This document shows, piece by piece, positions 13,501 to 23,800 of a stretch of 64,000 nucleotides of DNA. The stretch spans positions 45,859,847 through 45,923,846 of the forward strand of contig CP154954.1 of NCBI GenBank assembly GCA_039621445.1, in the 5' to 3' direction. A program made the translations under genes and the position numbers. Position 1 is the stretch's first letter; each line of letters opens with the position of its first letter. This DNA is from Euglena gracilis. Lineage: Eukaryota; Euglenida; Euglenophyceae; Euglenales. The notes under the pieces were generated by a model that made no database searches, had not been told where the DNA came from, and was given only the letters and a program-made list of their open reading frames with translations.

Positions 13501-15633
13501 GCCTCTGGTGAGCCATGGCCGGCACGCCGGCACACCGGCACGCCCGCACCCTGACTGCCACCCTATGGGTCCGCACGTTTCGGCGACCACTTGAACGATG
13601 TGTGCCCGCAGAAGCCGTTGAGCGGCTCGTCTGCTTGGGTCAGCAGACAGCCCCCCAGCCAACTATGGGTACAACGCCCCCATCAACTCGGAGATTGTGG
13701 GCAGGCGTCTCTTCTTTGAGGCCGGGATGGTTGAGCACCAGATGTCATGCACGAGGCTTTTTCTGGCGAAATGAATGGAATGAAGCCTGATCGCAGGCTG
13801 CACGAAGTGGAAACCAGGGCCGTCTCCACCGCTGGAACCTGGTGTGTGGTAGATCATGTATTGCATAATATGAGCTAATTGCCTGCTGTTTCTTCTCTCC
13901 AGAAGAGTGAATCGGCAGCCCCACAATTTGGTAACCCCCCCCCCCCCGAATGACACCCCCTGGGTTATTATTTTTTTCGGCCGAAGTCCCTGTTTATTTG
14001 GGGGGGGGTTCTTTTTTTTGAATTTCGAGATTTTTCGAAAATCCTGAGACCCAAGATATCACCCAAAACCACCCTTTTTAGTTATTTTTTGAGTATTTTT
14101 TCCCGCAAAAATTAGGTTTTTTTTTGTAGGTCAGATGATCCACAAAACCCATTTTTTTGTCATTTATTCCTGTGAATTCCTGTTTTCAACCACATTTTTT
14201 TCAGGCAAAAATCGATTTCGGCGGCCTAAAATTATGGGAGGTATTATTTTTTTGGTCGGACCCCAAGGGGGGGTATTAATTGGAGGAGGGTTTGTGCAGT
14301 CCAGATGTTTTCCACCGTGAGGCACAAGGCACCCCAATAAGAGGAGAGAGGGCAAGGCCCAAATATTTCCCACGGCCGGTGTAACGCCAATGATTTTTTC
14401 TCACGTGTCACAGTGGCGGCCAAAAAATAAATCTTTCCACACGCTTGCTGTGATCCATACACGACCACATTCTTACTTGAAATTTGCATGGGTTCGTTTT
14501 TAACCCCATCCCCCCAAATCCTGCAACCACTGCGCCCACTTCCCAACCTGTGACGCTGGTAATCTCCGCTCAGGCCCAGAGGGGTATCCACCCGGCTGGA
14601 ACGGATTCAACGCGATGGACCACGCCCCTGGAGCCCACATCTCTCAGCCAGGCCTGGCCATCGGCAAACATAAACCATAAAACCATAAAAACAGCCAACG
14701 TAAAAACACAAAGGGGGTGGGGAAATCAGATCGCTTTTCGACCCCCTCCCCTCAAAACTGACAAGGCTCATTTTCTTTATTTGGTTCAAGAGCCAGCCGA
14801 ATTTGAAAAAACATGTGAAATATGTTGGAAGAACCCTGATTTTCTCAAGAAAATCAGGGTTCTTCCAACATATTTCACATGTATTTTCAAATTCCCGAAA
14901 ACTGCTATATCATGCCCTGCCTTTGGATGCGGGAAAGGGGCATACGAACATGACAGGAACGCCGCAGGCCGTGCACACGTTATGGCCAGGCCTGCCGGCA
15001 ATACTACAGCAGTGATGGCTACCTTGTTCTTCTGCTGGCGGCCGCCCAGTGCATCCCAGGGAAGGGGAACGTTGTTACACCAGTCCGCCAACCCCACCTG
15101 AATGTTTTTGTCTTTCCTGCGGACTATGCAGCCTCAAATACACGTTCACAATACACATAGAAACTCATGTGCACAGATGCACACACCATAGACAACCAGA
15201 TGTCCCACACATGCCCTAACTTCCTCCCTAATTTCCTCTTGGTGCACTGCATGCTGAGAGTTTCTTCAGCGCGGGCTTCGGCGTGTCGGCCTGGCTGGTG
15301 ACCCACGGCTTTGGGGCGGACTGGCACATCCAGGCAACGATTCACCATCAAAAGGCCGCTTTGTGACCGATTGACAACGGCAGAGATTCTCTGATTTCTT
15401 TTCTCATCCATGTCTCCCCTTCCCCTTCCTCACCATGTCTGCGCTGTGTGTTTCAGTTTGATGTTCTCGTCTCCCGTTTCTCTTTGGGTTTGTGCCTGCT
15501 GGCATCCTGAGGGAGAGTTTTGTTGGACGTTTTCTGTCCGATGATGTCGAAAGAGTGTTGGAGGTGTGGGTGGGCCCGTGTTCACCCGGCAGCCTCATCT
15601 GTCACCTTCTCCCCAGACCTGGGCGTCGCTTAA
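4302..15633 (+). CDS. Gene A: coiled-coil / EF-hand protein (spliced, 5' end not found)
   Basis: Exons at 4302, 7630, 8994, 9508, 11803, 12216, 12640, 13347 and 13651 join in one frame, with phases agreeing at every junction (about 360 residues). A charged helical segment is followed by a textbook EF-hand loop (exon 7630), then two weaker EF-hand-like helices with an LFP/WMP motif (8994, 11803), a Pro/Ala linker (12216) and a basic C-terminal part (13347, 13651). Smaller downstream exons (13903, 14574, 15270, 15457, 15617) are tentative and would end at TAA 15631-15633. I do not recognise the family. EF-hand plus coiled-coil proteins are common in cilia and cytoskeleton, but that role is only a guess here. 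Confidence 0.6.
4893..6583. mobile_element. CAGGG-type TIR element with GGAATAAACC decamers
   Basis: The ends CAGGGCAGGGAGAT and ATCTCCCTGCCCCTG are inverted copies, apart from one extra C. ATTATTT flanks both sides (4886-4892 and 6584-6590), a 7-bp target duplication. Tandem GGAATAAACC words are subterminal at about 4911-4990 and 6513-6556, the same plan as the 8-998 element. It lies in the first recognised intron of gene A and is itself interrupted by the 5341-6255 element. Confidence 0.75.
5341..6255. mobile_element. Nested TTAGGCGGCC TIR element
   Basis: The left end TTAGGCGGCCTAACTCGCA is repeated inverted at the right (TGCGAGTTAGGCCGCCTAA). Flanks are GACACTC (5334-5340) and GACATTC (6256-6262), a 7-bp duplication with one change. 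The interior repeats TGCGCAAT words (5800-6010, 6205). It sits wholly inside the 4893-6583 element, so it inserted later. Confidence 0.75.
6584..7629. other. Rest of gene A first intron
   Basis: Contains a C/G-rich patch with a poly-G run near 6696 and T-rich DNA to 7630. No further exon was recognised. Confidence 0.5.
7630..7697 (+). CDS. Gene A exon, canonical EF-hand loop
   Basis: The acceptor GCTTTCAG is followed by GG, completing glycine from the previous exon; the donor is GAG/GTGTGG. The 22 residues include DVRNCGRISVDE, a complete 12-position EF-hand loop with Asp at 1, Gly at 6, Ile at 8 and Glu at 12. Cys at position 5 replaces the usual Asp/Asn/Ser, so calcium affinity may be reduced. 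Confidence 0.75.
7698..8993. other. Gene A intron with two dispersed repeats
   Basis: 8130-8240 carries the CAGCCAGC / GAAATAAAGTTGGG-type repeat also present at 40650-41050. 8556-8900 is a copy of the GTTCCAGCGATG repeat family also seen at 30600-30990 and 37760-38120. Confidence 0.55.
8994..9179 (+). CDS. Gene A exon, EF-hand-like helix pair
   Basis: GCGCAG acceptor, CTCAA/GTACC donor, 62 codons, phase 0 at both ends. The segment SRDDSVSLAEVIAVLFPHFS has the helix-loop-helix spacing of an EF-hand, with hydrophobic Val at the position of the loop isoleucine and Glu close to position 12. The exon ends in a proline-rich tail. GC-rich third positions contrast sharply with the introns. Confidence 0.75.
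9508..9603 (+). CDS. Gene A exon
   Basis: TTCACAG acceptor, GAGAAA/GTGGTC donor, 32 codons, phase 0. It contains IMLSREEFLALRMGYEK, an amphipathic helix resembling the exiting helix of an EF-hand unit. Confidence 0.7.
9604..11802. other. Gene A intron with poly-C/G elements
   Basis: Holds two copies of a dispersed C/G-run repeat (about 10050-10260 and 10930-11090), each with an ACCCCAAA-GTGGTT word before a poly-C run, plus a GT microsatellite (10441-10590). No exon recognised. Confidence 0.6.
10441..10590. repeat. (GT)n / (GGGT)n microsatellite
   Basis: Alternating purine-pyrimidine tract with GTGTGT, GGGTGGGT and CGCGCG segments inside a gene A intron; capable of Z-DNA. Confidence 0.95.
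11803..11940 (+). CDS. Gene A exon, degenerate EF-hand
   Basis: GGTTCAG acceptor, GAGCAG/GTCCGC donor, 46 codons, phase 0. HGHNGAISFLDILRAWMPSV keeps the Gly-x-Ile core and exiting helix of an EF-hand but has lost the acidic ligand at position 1. The LRAWMP motif parallels AVLFP in exon 8994, suggesting duplicated units. Confidence 0.7.
12216..12407 (+). CDS. Gene A exon, Pro/Ala linker and helix
   Basis: GGCGCAG acceptor, phase 0. The end is either 12407 (before GTGGGG) or 12413 (before GTGTCA); both keep phase. A Pro/Ala/Glu-rich linker is followed by LTLPMFRLTHLLEQPGHPAA. Confidence 0.65.
12640..12690 (+). CDS. Gene A short exon
   Basis: CTGCTGCAG acceptor, ACCAAG/GTGCAT donor, 17 codons (GLDLAGVFVPALMDPTK), phase 0. 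The nearer upstream AG at 12629 would shift the frame, which favours this acceptor. Confidence 0.55.
12691..13346. other. Intron with GTGCCTGCCTGGCAGGCACT repeat
   Basis: About 12975-13240 is a copy of a dispersed element with poly-C/G runs and the palindrome TGCCTGCCTGGCAGGCA. Relatives lie at about 19785-20060, 24775-24960 and, inverted, 43500-43670. Confidence 0.65.
13347..13507 (+). CDS. Gene A exon, basic segment
   Basis: CCACCAG acceptor, CTCTG/GTGAGC donor, 53 codons plus two bases. It includes VFRDFITCPRRHRQPK and VSKVMYRFLVEGYARGRLRL. The phase (TG left over) matches an upstream C at the next exon to give cysteine. I recognise no domain. Confidence 0.65.
13651..13729 (+). CDS. Gene A exon
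   Basis: CAGACAG acceptor, GGGATG/GTTGAG donor; codes PPANYGYNAPINSEIVGRRL and more, 26 codons after the completed cysteine. The aromatic/Asn-rich segment resembles a beta-rich fold; the family is unknown. Confidence 0.5.
13903..13930 (+). CDS. Possible gene A micro-exon
   Basis: CTCTCCAG acceptor and TTTG/GTAACC donor with nine codons (KSESAAPQF). The phase agrees with 13729 before it and with the 14574 segment after it. Very short, so it could be chance. Confidence 0.3.
14574..14651 (+). CDS. Possible gene A exon
   Basis: CGCTCAG acceptor. The frame that fits the previous phase reads PEGYPPGWNGFNAMDHAPGA, which looks protein-like, but no GT donor precedes the stop; a GC donor at 14652 is the only option. 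Another frame is open across the same DNA. Confidence 0.3.
14810..14882. repeat. Perfect hairpin
   Basis: Arms of more than 30 bp beginning ACATGTGAAATATGTTGG are exact inverted copies around a few unpaired bases. No T-run or other sign of function; probably a small foldback element. Confidence 0.85.
15270..15333 (+). CDS. Possible gene A exon
   Basis: TTTCTTCAG acceptor. One base plus 21 codons read AGFGVSAWLVTHGFGADWHI and Q. The donor would be CAG/GCAACG (GC type). It joins in phase to exon 15457. Confidence 0.4.
15457..15487 (+). CDS. Possible gene A exon
   Basis: GTGTTTCAG acceptor, TTTGG/GTTTGT donor, ten codons (FDVLVSRFSL) plus G. In phase with 15333 before and 15617 after. Confidence 0.4.
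15617..15633 (+). CDS. Possible gene A last exon
   Basis: CTCCCCAG acceptor; the spliced frame reads DLGVA then TAA. The phase match supports it, but five codons are weak evidence. Confidence 0.35.
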
Positions 15634-16519
15634 GCCGAAGTGAACCCCATCCCCCACAGGGGGAGGGGTCCAGCCAGCCAGGAGCTTTTATCCCAGCCTC
15701 GGACCCTCCTCCCCCCCATCGACAAGTTTTATTTCCTGCCGCCATTTGGGCAGCTGGACGGTGACGGATTTTTTTTCGAATCTGCAAAAATGGGCAAAGC
15801 CTGGCAAAAGGGAGCCAGATTTAGGCTGGCCAAGGCAAATTTTGAGTCGAAAATGACTTTTTTTTTGCATAATTGGTTGTTTTTTTTTGCAGTTTCGATT
15901 TTTTTCCCAGCAAGTCAGCTTTGGAACCAGGCCAGCTTTGGAAGCCAGCAGCTTTTTTTCCAGCCAGCACAATTTTTCCAGCCTCTGAGCAGTCTGGGAA
16001 GGGTGGCGGTTCAGGAACCCCAATCCTTGGAATGGACCATAAGGGAGAACAACAAATATAATGACTGGTCGATTTTTATTTCGCTGTGGGACAGTTTAAC
16101 TCCCCAGCATGCTGAAAAGCATTGTGCTTTCACCTTATAGCCCAGGCGAGGTCGGCCGAAGTCGCCCAGGTGACCTAGACCTAGAATATTTTGGCCTCTG
16201 GGACGAGCCTGGGGGCACAGTGTCAATTATCCTGCAATCAGGATTTGCCTCGCTGTGTCTGTTGGTTGTGTTTGCGCACCCATCCTCTGGGGAGGGGGGA
16301 TGGCACCCACCCATTTTCAGGTGACTTTCTTCTGGAAATGACTTTTAGGACTTTAGTAAAAATTTGCCCCGGTGCATGTGATTGAAATAAACTTTCACCA
16401 ATTCCAGGCACACTGATGATAAATGACGGAGGGGGGTGCACATAAATCAAACTGCTTGCTGATGCTTTACAACGTGGTGGAACCTTGCCCTTGTCTGTCT
16501 GCACAATCTTTATCTCCCG

Positions 16520-17085
16520 TTCTGCCAGAAAAAAAACAGCGTTTTGTACACTTTTCCCACTGTTCGACTTTGCCGTTTTCGGGGGGTGGGGGGGGTCAAA
16601 AAATCGATGTTTTCAAAATTTCTCGAAAATGATGCAAAATCAAAGGAAATGTCCGGACACCTAAATTGAAGCCCTTGGAACGCTCTATCTACTGGGATTT
16701 TGGTTTCCCCGCAGCTCACCGCCTAGCCCGAGATACGGCCGTTTTTCGGCCAATTTAGGCCATTTTAGGCCATTTTGTACACTTTTTCCACTGTTCGACT
16801 TAGCCGTTTTCGGCCAAAAAAGTCGAAAAAAAATCGAAATTTTTTTTGCCCGAAACGATGTTTTTTGGCCTCCCGGACCCGGAAAAACTGTTTTTGAGCC
16901 GAAAACGAGCGTTTTTCGACCCGCCGGCGCTCCGTTTTGGCCCGCCGACCCATTGACTTTGGGTCAAAACCGGGTCAAAAAAGTCGAAAAAAACTGAAAA
17001 ATTTTTTTTTGCCCGAAACGATATTGTTTGGCCTCCCGGACCCAGAAAAACTGTTTTGAGCCGAAAACGAGCGTTTTTCGGGCCG
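16520..17085. repeat. Satellite copy (AAAGGAAATGTCC unit plus 163-bp unit)
   Basis: One AAAGGAAATGTCC-containing unit is followed by about two units of the 163-bp GAGCCGAAAACGAG satellite. Same order of units as at 42430-42840 and in the 44-50 kb block. Confidence 0.8.
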
Positions 17086-17380
17086 CCGGGCCCCCGGGCC
17101 GCTGGGCCCCCGGGCTGCCGGGCCGCTGGCCGGGCCGCCGGGTCGCCGGGCTGCCGGGCCGCCAGGCCGCTGGCCGGGCCGCCGGGCCGGGGTCAATGAA
17201 GGGGTGGGGGCGCGCTTATAAAGAGCTCAGCACTATTCAAAACCTGGTCAATGAAGGGGTGGGTGCGCGCTTATTAAGAGCTCAGCACTATTCAAAACCT
17301 GGTCCGACCCCCCCCCCCCGTGTCGGGAGGGGGGTCCGACCCACCCCCCCTCAAGGCTTCCCATCCATCCCTGCTCCCAC
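17085..17380. repeat. GGCCGCCGG block plus TTATAAAGAGCTC tail (two copies)
   Basis: Simple GGCCGCCGGGC repeats run into two tandem copies of a conserved tail (GGGGTGGGGGCGCGCTTATA, then AGAGCTCAGCACTATTC) starting at about 17192 and 17249, then a poly-C run. The same junction occurs near 47098 and 52012. Confidence 0.8.
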
Positions 17381-17734
17381 TCCAAGCGGGTATTTTGGGA
17401 TCTGATATGCATCGGCCCAAACCCACACAAAACCCCCCGAAGTTGCTGAATTTTTTTTAAACTAGAAAAATAATTCCATCCCTTTGCCTGACCGAAACCA
17501 ACCGAGTATTTTGTGTTGTGCAAGTGTGTACAGTGCTGACGGAGAAATCCCCCAACCAGCAGCATAGGCTCACCTCAGTTCCATCGTCCTGGTTGTGCTT
17601 CCCCAGAATCACCACCATGGCATCGTTGCAACACCACCGGGGTGTGTTCACTCATTTGTGTTTTTCACGCGGTACCCGCATCGTTCCCCCAGATTGCCCG
17701 CACCATGTAGCGGTCGAGTTATTCACAGGCGGTA

Positions 17735-17860
17735 ATGGCACGGGCGGTGTTCCGGTGCCAGTTGGGGGACGCGATGGTGCTGAAGCGCCTCATCCAGGCC
17801 GTCCGCGAGATTGTGGTTGAGGCGAATTTCGACTGCACGGCGAACGGATTGCAGGTGCAG
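17735..17860 (+). CDS. PCNA: PCNA exon 1
   Basis: The ATG at 17735 opens 42 codons; the donor is GTGCAG/GTATTT, phase 0. MARAVFRCQLGDAMVLKRLI aligns with the start of PCNA and the exon ends GLQVQ, the position of GVNLQ in animal PCNA. An upstream in-frame stop makes this the natural start. Confidence 0.85.
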
Positions 17861-20800
17861 GTATTTTATCCTTCCACGGGTAAATTGACGATTGTTTTGC
17901 TGCCCAAGGATGCGTACCAGGATTTTGATTGCATATCTCGTGCTTACAGCGATCTTACGGGAGAATCAAAAAATGATCCTGGACGAGGCATTGCAAATGC
18001 TTGTTTTTGAGTCACCGAACACTTCTTTAATTCCATTTCTTTATCAAGATATTTTTGAAAAAATTGATTTTTTGACCCAGAGCAGGGATTTTTTTTAAGT
18101 TTGGACCCCCGGGGGGGGGGAGGGGGGGTAGGGTGGGTGGGTCCGCCGACCCCCTCCCCCCCCCGGGGGGGGGTCCCCCCCAGAGGGGGGTGGGATATAC
18201 TTTTCGGCGCCGCAGGCGCCGAAAAAATTCTATTTTTAGCACTTTTCGCAATTTTTCGGCCATTTTTTGTGGGTCCCCCGGGACCCCCTCCCCCCCCCCC
18301 GGCCCCCCCCCAGGGGGGTGGGTGGGTGGGGGGGACCCCCCCTCCCCCCGGTCTTAAAAAAACCCCTGACCCAGAGATTCTGTGCTTAGGCTCCACCCAT
18401 TAAACCCAAATTGAACAGTCTTTCTGTTTCGACACGTATGCACATGCACGCACGCACGTGCGCACGCACACACGCACACGCCATAAATTACTTTCAGGCT
18501 TATTTTATTTAAAGTTTAATGCTCTATGGCCTGAAAGTCTTGCCTTTGGGGAGTGTGGCTCAGCCATCACATTTGCTTATGCGAGAGTGACAGTGGTACA
18601 ATCTGGGCTCTCCTCTCATTGCCGTTCTCATTGACTTGCTTTCTTGCTGCAATGATTGATTTTATAGTTTTCTGAACATTGCAAAAAATTAAAAAGAATT
18701 TTCTTTGATTTCAAGAACCCTGTGTTATGCAGCCATATTTTTGCTGCTGCTGACATGGACGACCACATGGGTTGTTTGAAAAATATTTGCCACACATTTA
18801 TGCCTTGTTGATTGCTGGGTTGTGATTGTTAATTGTGGTTGGCTTTGACCCCCCCCCAATAGTGCATGAGACCGCGCCTGTTTATTTTGATGGGTTACTA
18901 GACCTCAAAGGGGAGCCCAGGATCAGCGCGGCAACCGAGCGCGGTGGGACCAAAAAGTCGGAGAGTCGGACCTGGGATTGCATTTCGCAGGTGTTGAAAA
19001 ACACCTGGTGTAGTGGTGTAGTGGGGTAGTGGTGGTGTGGTGCTGTAGGGGCCTTTCTGTGTATTGGGGGGGTTCTTAACTTAAAAAAAAAATCCCGTCC
19101 CTTCCTGGACTCCGGCAGGGACCCACAAATCCCTTAAGGGACCCACGCACACTACCACCCCCTCTACCAGCCCTTCCCCCCCCCCCTGTGATCCAATCTG
19201 AAAAAAATTCCTGGTCTGTATACAACTGTACCAACAGTTTTGTTTGTACCAGTAGCCACCACATCTGTTCCAGTGTATCCAGTTCCAGCTGCAGGGCATT
19301 TGCACCGGTAGCTGGTCATTTGTGGTTGCTTTTGCTCTTCTGCAAACTTTCGGTACTTCTGGCACTTTTGGTGTTTTTGGCTGTGTTAAAGTTTTAGGCC
19401 ATTTCTCATTCTTTTGATCAAATGTGGCCCATTTTTGGCGACTTTACGCAGATGCGGTGAGAAAAAAGGCCAAAAAGAGGCCAAAAATTGCCAAAAACAG
19501 CTGAAAGTGGACTAAATGGAAAAGTGGCCAAAAGCTGCAAAAAAAATAGATCAACAGTAGTCACCAAAAAAAAATATTAAAAAACAGGCAGGAATAATCA
19601 AAACAGCCGAAATGGCCAAAGGTTGCATATGTTTTCAGTCGATTGGTGATTCTGCTTGTTTGGAAAACCTGATGGTGGCAAATCAAGAATGATGCCTTGT
19701 TGCAGGCATGCACTTTTTTTTTGAAGAATGTCGGTTTTAACCCAAGGCAGGTTTTCGAGACTCTGAAATCACCACCCTGAGGGGGGGGGGTTGCCTGCTG
19801 AGCAGGCCTTCAAAGACACTCAGATCCCCACAGGGGGAGGGGGGGCACATAGCCCTCGGCGCTTGGGCACTTGGCCAAGAGATCAAGGATTAGTGGCCTG
19901 GGGGGCCTGAGTATGCTGAGTTTGACGACTGTCTCAGAGTGCCCTGGAGTTCCTGGGCAGGGACCCCCCTGGGCTTAATGCCTGCCTGGTTGTGGGCAAA
20001 AAGTGCCAAAACTGGCTTTTTTCTGGGCTTCCAGCGCCAAAGGCGCCGGAAGTGCCCTGTTTGGCTCGGGGTGGCTTCCACTTTTTTTCTGCTGTGCCAA
20101 CAGGACCCCCGCCCCCTCCGCAGGCGATGGACACAACCCACACCTGCCTCATGGTGCTGGACCTCCAGGGCGGTGGCTTCCAGCGCTTCGAGTGCCACGC
20201 GTACCTCTCCCTGGGGCTCCACATCGAGCACCTGCGGAAACTCCTTGAGCCCATCACCCCCGCCCTCGCCCCTCCCTGTGGCTGAACAATGTGGAGGGGG
20301 ATTTAGACCCCCCCCTTCCACGGGTGCCATTTTCAGGCCAAATTTTTTCTTTGCACGGCCCTGTGGGGGTGGGCGGGTGCTGTGTACTGCACAGGGTTTG
20401 CGTGGATTGTATTGCCACCAATAGGTGGGTGGGGGGGAGGGCGAGGCTGTGGCTGCTCTGCCACCCTCACCGTGGAGGAGCCGCGGGAGCAGCTGGACAT
20501 CCGCATCGAGGCTGGCCGTGGGCAGGGGGTTATTATTTTTAAGGTATAAATTTCCAAAAAAAATCAATTTTTGAAAACATTTTTTTTAGGTCTTTTAAGG
20601 TTTTTTAAGGCAATCTGGCCAAAAATTATACAGCCCTTTTCTACGTTATTTTTAAAGGTTTCAAAAACCACTTAAAAAACACCCCCTGGTGGTGGGGGAC
20701 CCCCGATGGTGGAGTGGACGCTGCACCTCATCGACATCGACGCGGAGCACATGTCCCTGCCGGAGGAGGAGGCCGCAGAGGGCAAGGTGTACACTCCCCC

Positions 20801-23800
20801 GACTGAATGCTGTTGTGCAGGGCCCCCAACGCGGCAGAGAGGGAAGGGAGAGTCCAAGGCGGTGTGGCCGCAGCTGCTGGCACTGTCCCATGTCCCACTC
20901 GACCTTCACTTTTCTTTTTTTTTGCTCCTCGATCTTGCGAGTTTCCGTGGCTCCCTGCAGGCCACCTTCAGCATGGCCTCGGACGAGCTGTTCCGCCCCC
21001 GGGGATGCCCTGCATTTGGGGTGCCCCGGAGCATGTGTGTGCATTTCGCAGGGGTTTGGCGGCTGGCATGGGTTTGAAAGCTGCAGGGACATTTGAATTT
21101 AAATTCAACACCAGACATTGTCGGGGTTCAATGAAAGAAATGTATGGCATATGTTCTAGTAGATTTTTATTGTGTTTGTTTCATCAAGAATTGAGTTCAG
21201 TGATGCTCACCAAATTGTCAAATATGATTTGTTTGCAAAATTTTGCTCTCAAAAGCGTGAAAGCATGAGTTGAAAATGAAGTGTTTTCTTCACCATTTTT
21301 GCATCACATTATTTTTCACAAACATTCGTTTATGAATATTAGGAATGCCTGGACAGGACAAAATCAAGACATCCTTGAGCTCACTTGTTACCAGAAAATA
21401 ATCCACCACAACATCCGTTTGTTTGGAGGACCAGTTCGACGGTCACAAATGTGGTGTGACCTTCGTTTGCCAGGGTTTGGGCAGCTACCGCAGCGCCCCT
21501 CCGCCGGCTCATCTGCTCCGCATTTTCTGACTTGGCCGACACTGTCACCCTTGGCGGCAACCCTCTTGGGACAGCTCACCTTTTACCAAGGGGTTTCCGG
21601 GTGTGTGACTGTGGGGGGGCTTCTTGATTTCCCTCATTTTCTCGGTGAACACCAAATTTTACCTGGTCCCCTGAAGGTGGTTGTCACCCCCCTCCCCGGC
21701 TCGGGGTAAACCCCCCATTTAAACTGACCCCCCTTCTAAACCGACCTACCCTTCCAAACTGACCCATTACAGAATTTCAACAAAAAAAAATAAACCGACC
21801 CATGGCAAGTTGGATGACAAACATGCACAACATAATGGAAGCCGCCAACGGAAAGAGCGTCCATGCTCATTGAATTGTTAGCGTTGATGGCCCAAAATTA
21901 GGATTTTACACCCAAAATTAGGCATTTGCTTCCAAATTTTGGAGTTTGCGCCTCAAATTGGGCATTTTCCTCCGAAAATTTGGTATTGAAACCCAAAAAA
22001 AATACAAAATGAGGCATTTGCAACCTAAAATATGAAGTTTGCACCCAAAATTAGGCAGTTTGCCACCAAAAATTGGATATTACACCCAAAATTCAGCATT
22101 TGCCCCCGAAAATTAAGAATTTCCATCCCAAATTAGGCATTTGTCACTCAAAGTTAGGAATTGGCTGATCAAATTGGGCATTTGCCAATTGAAATTGCCT
22201 TGCTAACTTCAACCCGCTTCCATCACGCCGTTGGCCAGCCGTGTGCTCCCCCTGAAACCGACCCCGTCTAAACCGACCCCCTCCAGGATTTCCGCCAACC
22301 CAAGTCCTAAACCGACGGGTCGGTTTAAATGGGGGGGGGTTTATATCTGGACCAGGGGGCGATGGCAGAAGGTGGAAGCCTCCATCCATCCCCTCCCACT
22401 CATTCTGTGGTGACAGTTTATGGGAATCCGCATGGCCAAGCAACATTCTTCCCCGCCATTGCCCCCCCTCCGCCCGGCGATAGGGCTGCCCCGCCCGATC
22501 TGACGCAGCGGTCCGTGGCGTTCATCCCCGCCTGGCGTCCTGCCCCGCGAGGCGCGCGCGCGCACGTGTGTGTGTGGGTGTGTGTGTGGGTGTGTGGGTG
22601 GGTGTGTGGGTGTGTGTGTGGGTGGGTGGGTGTGTGGGTGTGTGTGTGTGTGTGTGTCTGTGTGAGGCGGGGACGGGAAAGGAGGGGCAGGGCCCCGGCG
22701 GCGTGACCAACACGGTGGACCCGGAGCGGGGCGTGGTGCCGGGCAGCAGCAGCGGCTCCGTCACTCTCGTGTTCCGACCCTGCCCGGCCCGGGCAGACCC
22801 CCAGAGACTCCCGCCTCAGATTGGCCACAGTTGGGTTGTCTGCCCTGATAGCAGCTGAGTGCCAGGGTTCGATGGGTGGCGCTTGGGGAGGTGTACCTTT
22901 TTTATTTTTTTTTAAAAAAAACGGTCGTCCGAAGCCACATCAATGTCACAAGATTAGACAGATTCACCTTCAGAAAGCAGATGATCCCAGAAGTCTGCTT
23001 TTTTTGCTCAAAAAGTTGAGTGATTTTTCTGAATCTTAAAGTTATGCAAGGAAATTGGATTTTTTTTACAGCCAGGGAAATTGGACAATCAATTCACATT
23101 GAAGTCCTTGGGCGATTGGCAAGGAGAGGACCCGCGAATTTCCATGGTCCCTCCCTTGAACCCCCTGAGAGGGTTGCATAAAAGAATCGGCGAGAGTTAC
23201 AAACATTGGTTTGGGAAAAGAAACCGTTCAACGCGATGTGGACACCATTCTTTAAGAGAGGCCACAAAATTTGACTCAGGCTCAAAGGAAGGTTCTGAAA
23301 CGCACACGTGAAGGCTCTGCTGCCGTGCCAGCGGATGCAGAATCGGACGCTGCACGCCTGGAAGGGACACCGGCTTTCAGCCACCCCGCCCCAGCCGACG
23401 TGCACTACTTTGTGCACCCGTGCATCCTTCTGGTCCATCTGCTGGAATGAAATCGACGGCAACAAAGAGGGGGGGGCGTCCATATGCCAGCCAACGCACA
23501 GTGTGCCGCACACCGTGCACACTTTGCACACCGTCCGCCCTTTGATTGCTTTGACTTCTTTGACTGAAAAAAAATGGAGATTTAAACTCGATTTTTCCGA
23601 CATATTTTTTTTGCTGTGGATTGATTTTTCGTTGTTTTTTTCCTTCAAAAAACCTGACACTGAAAGACGCACGGTGTGTGCACGATGTGCAGCACGGTGT
23701 GCACGGTGTGCATCGGCATCCTGTACTGTGTTAAGATAAAATAGGGGATGGACCTGCACATCCAGTTATGGTATCGATATATCCCGCATAATTTTTGGAT

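Larger units (their letters stand above)
15634..17734. other. Region between gene A and PCNA: repeat-rich
   Basis: 15640-15970 is CAGCCAGC-type repeat; 16520-17085 is satellite; 17085-17380 is a GC-rich block and conserved tail. No promoter element for PCNA could be identified with confidence. Confidence 0.6.

Noticed and set aside
14484-15101. A 205-codon open frame with a CEICWKN segment
   Set aside because: It crosses a perfect hairpin and low-complexity DNA, and it conflicts with a better-phased frame at 14574. Not convincing as an exon.
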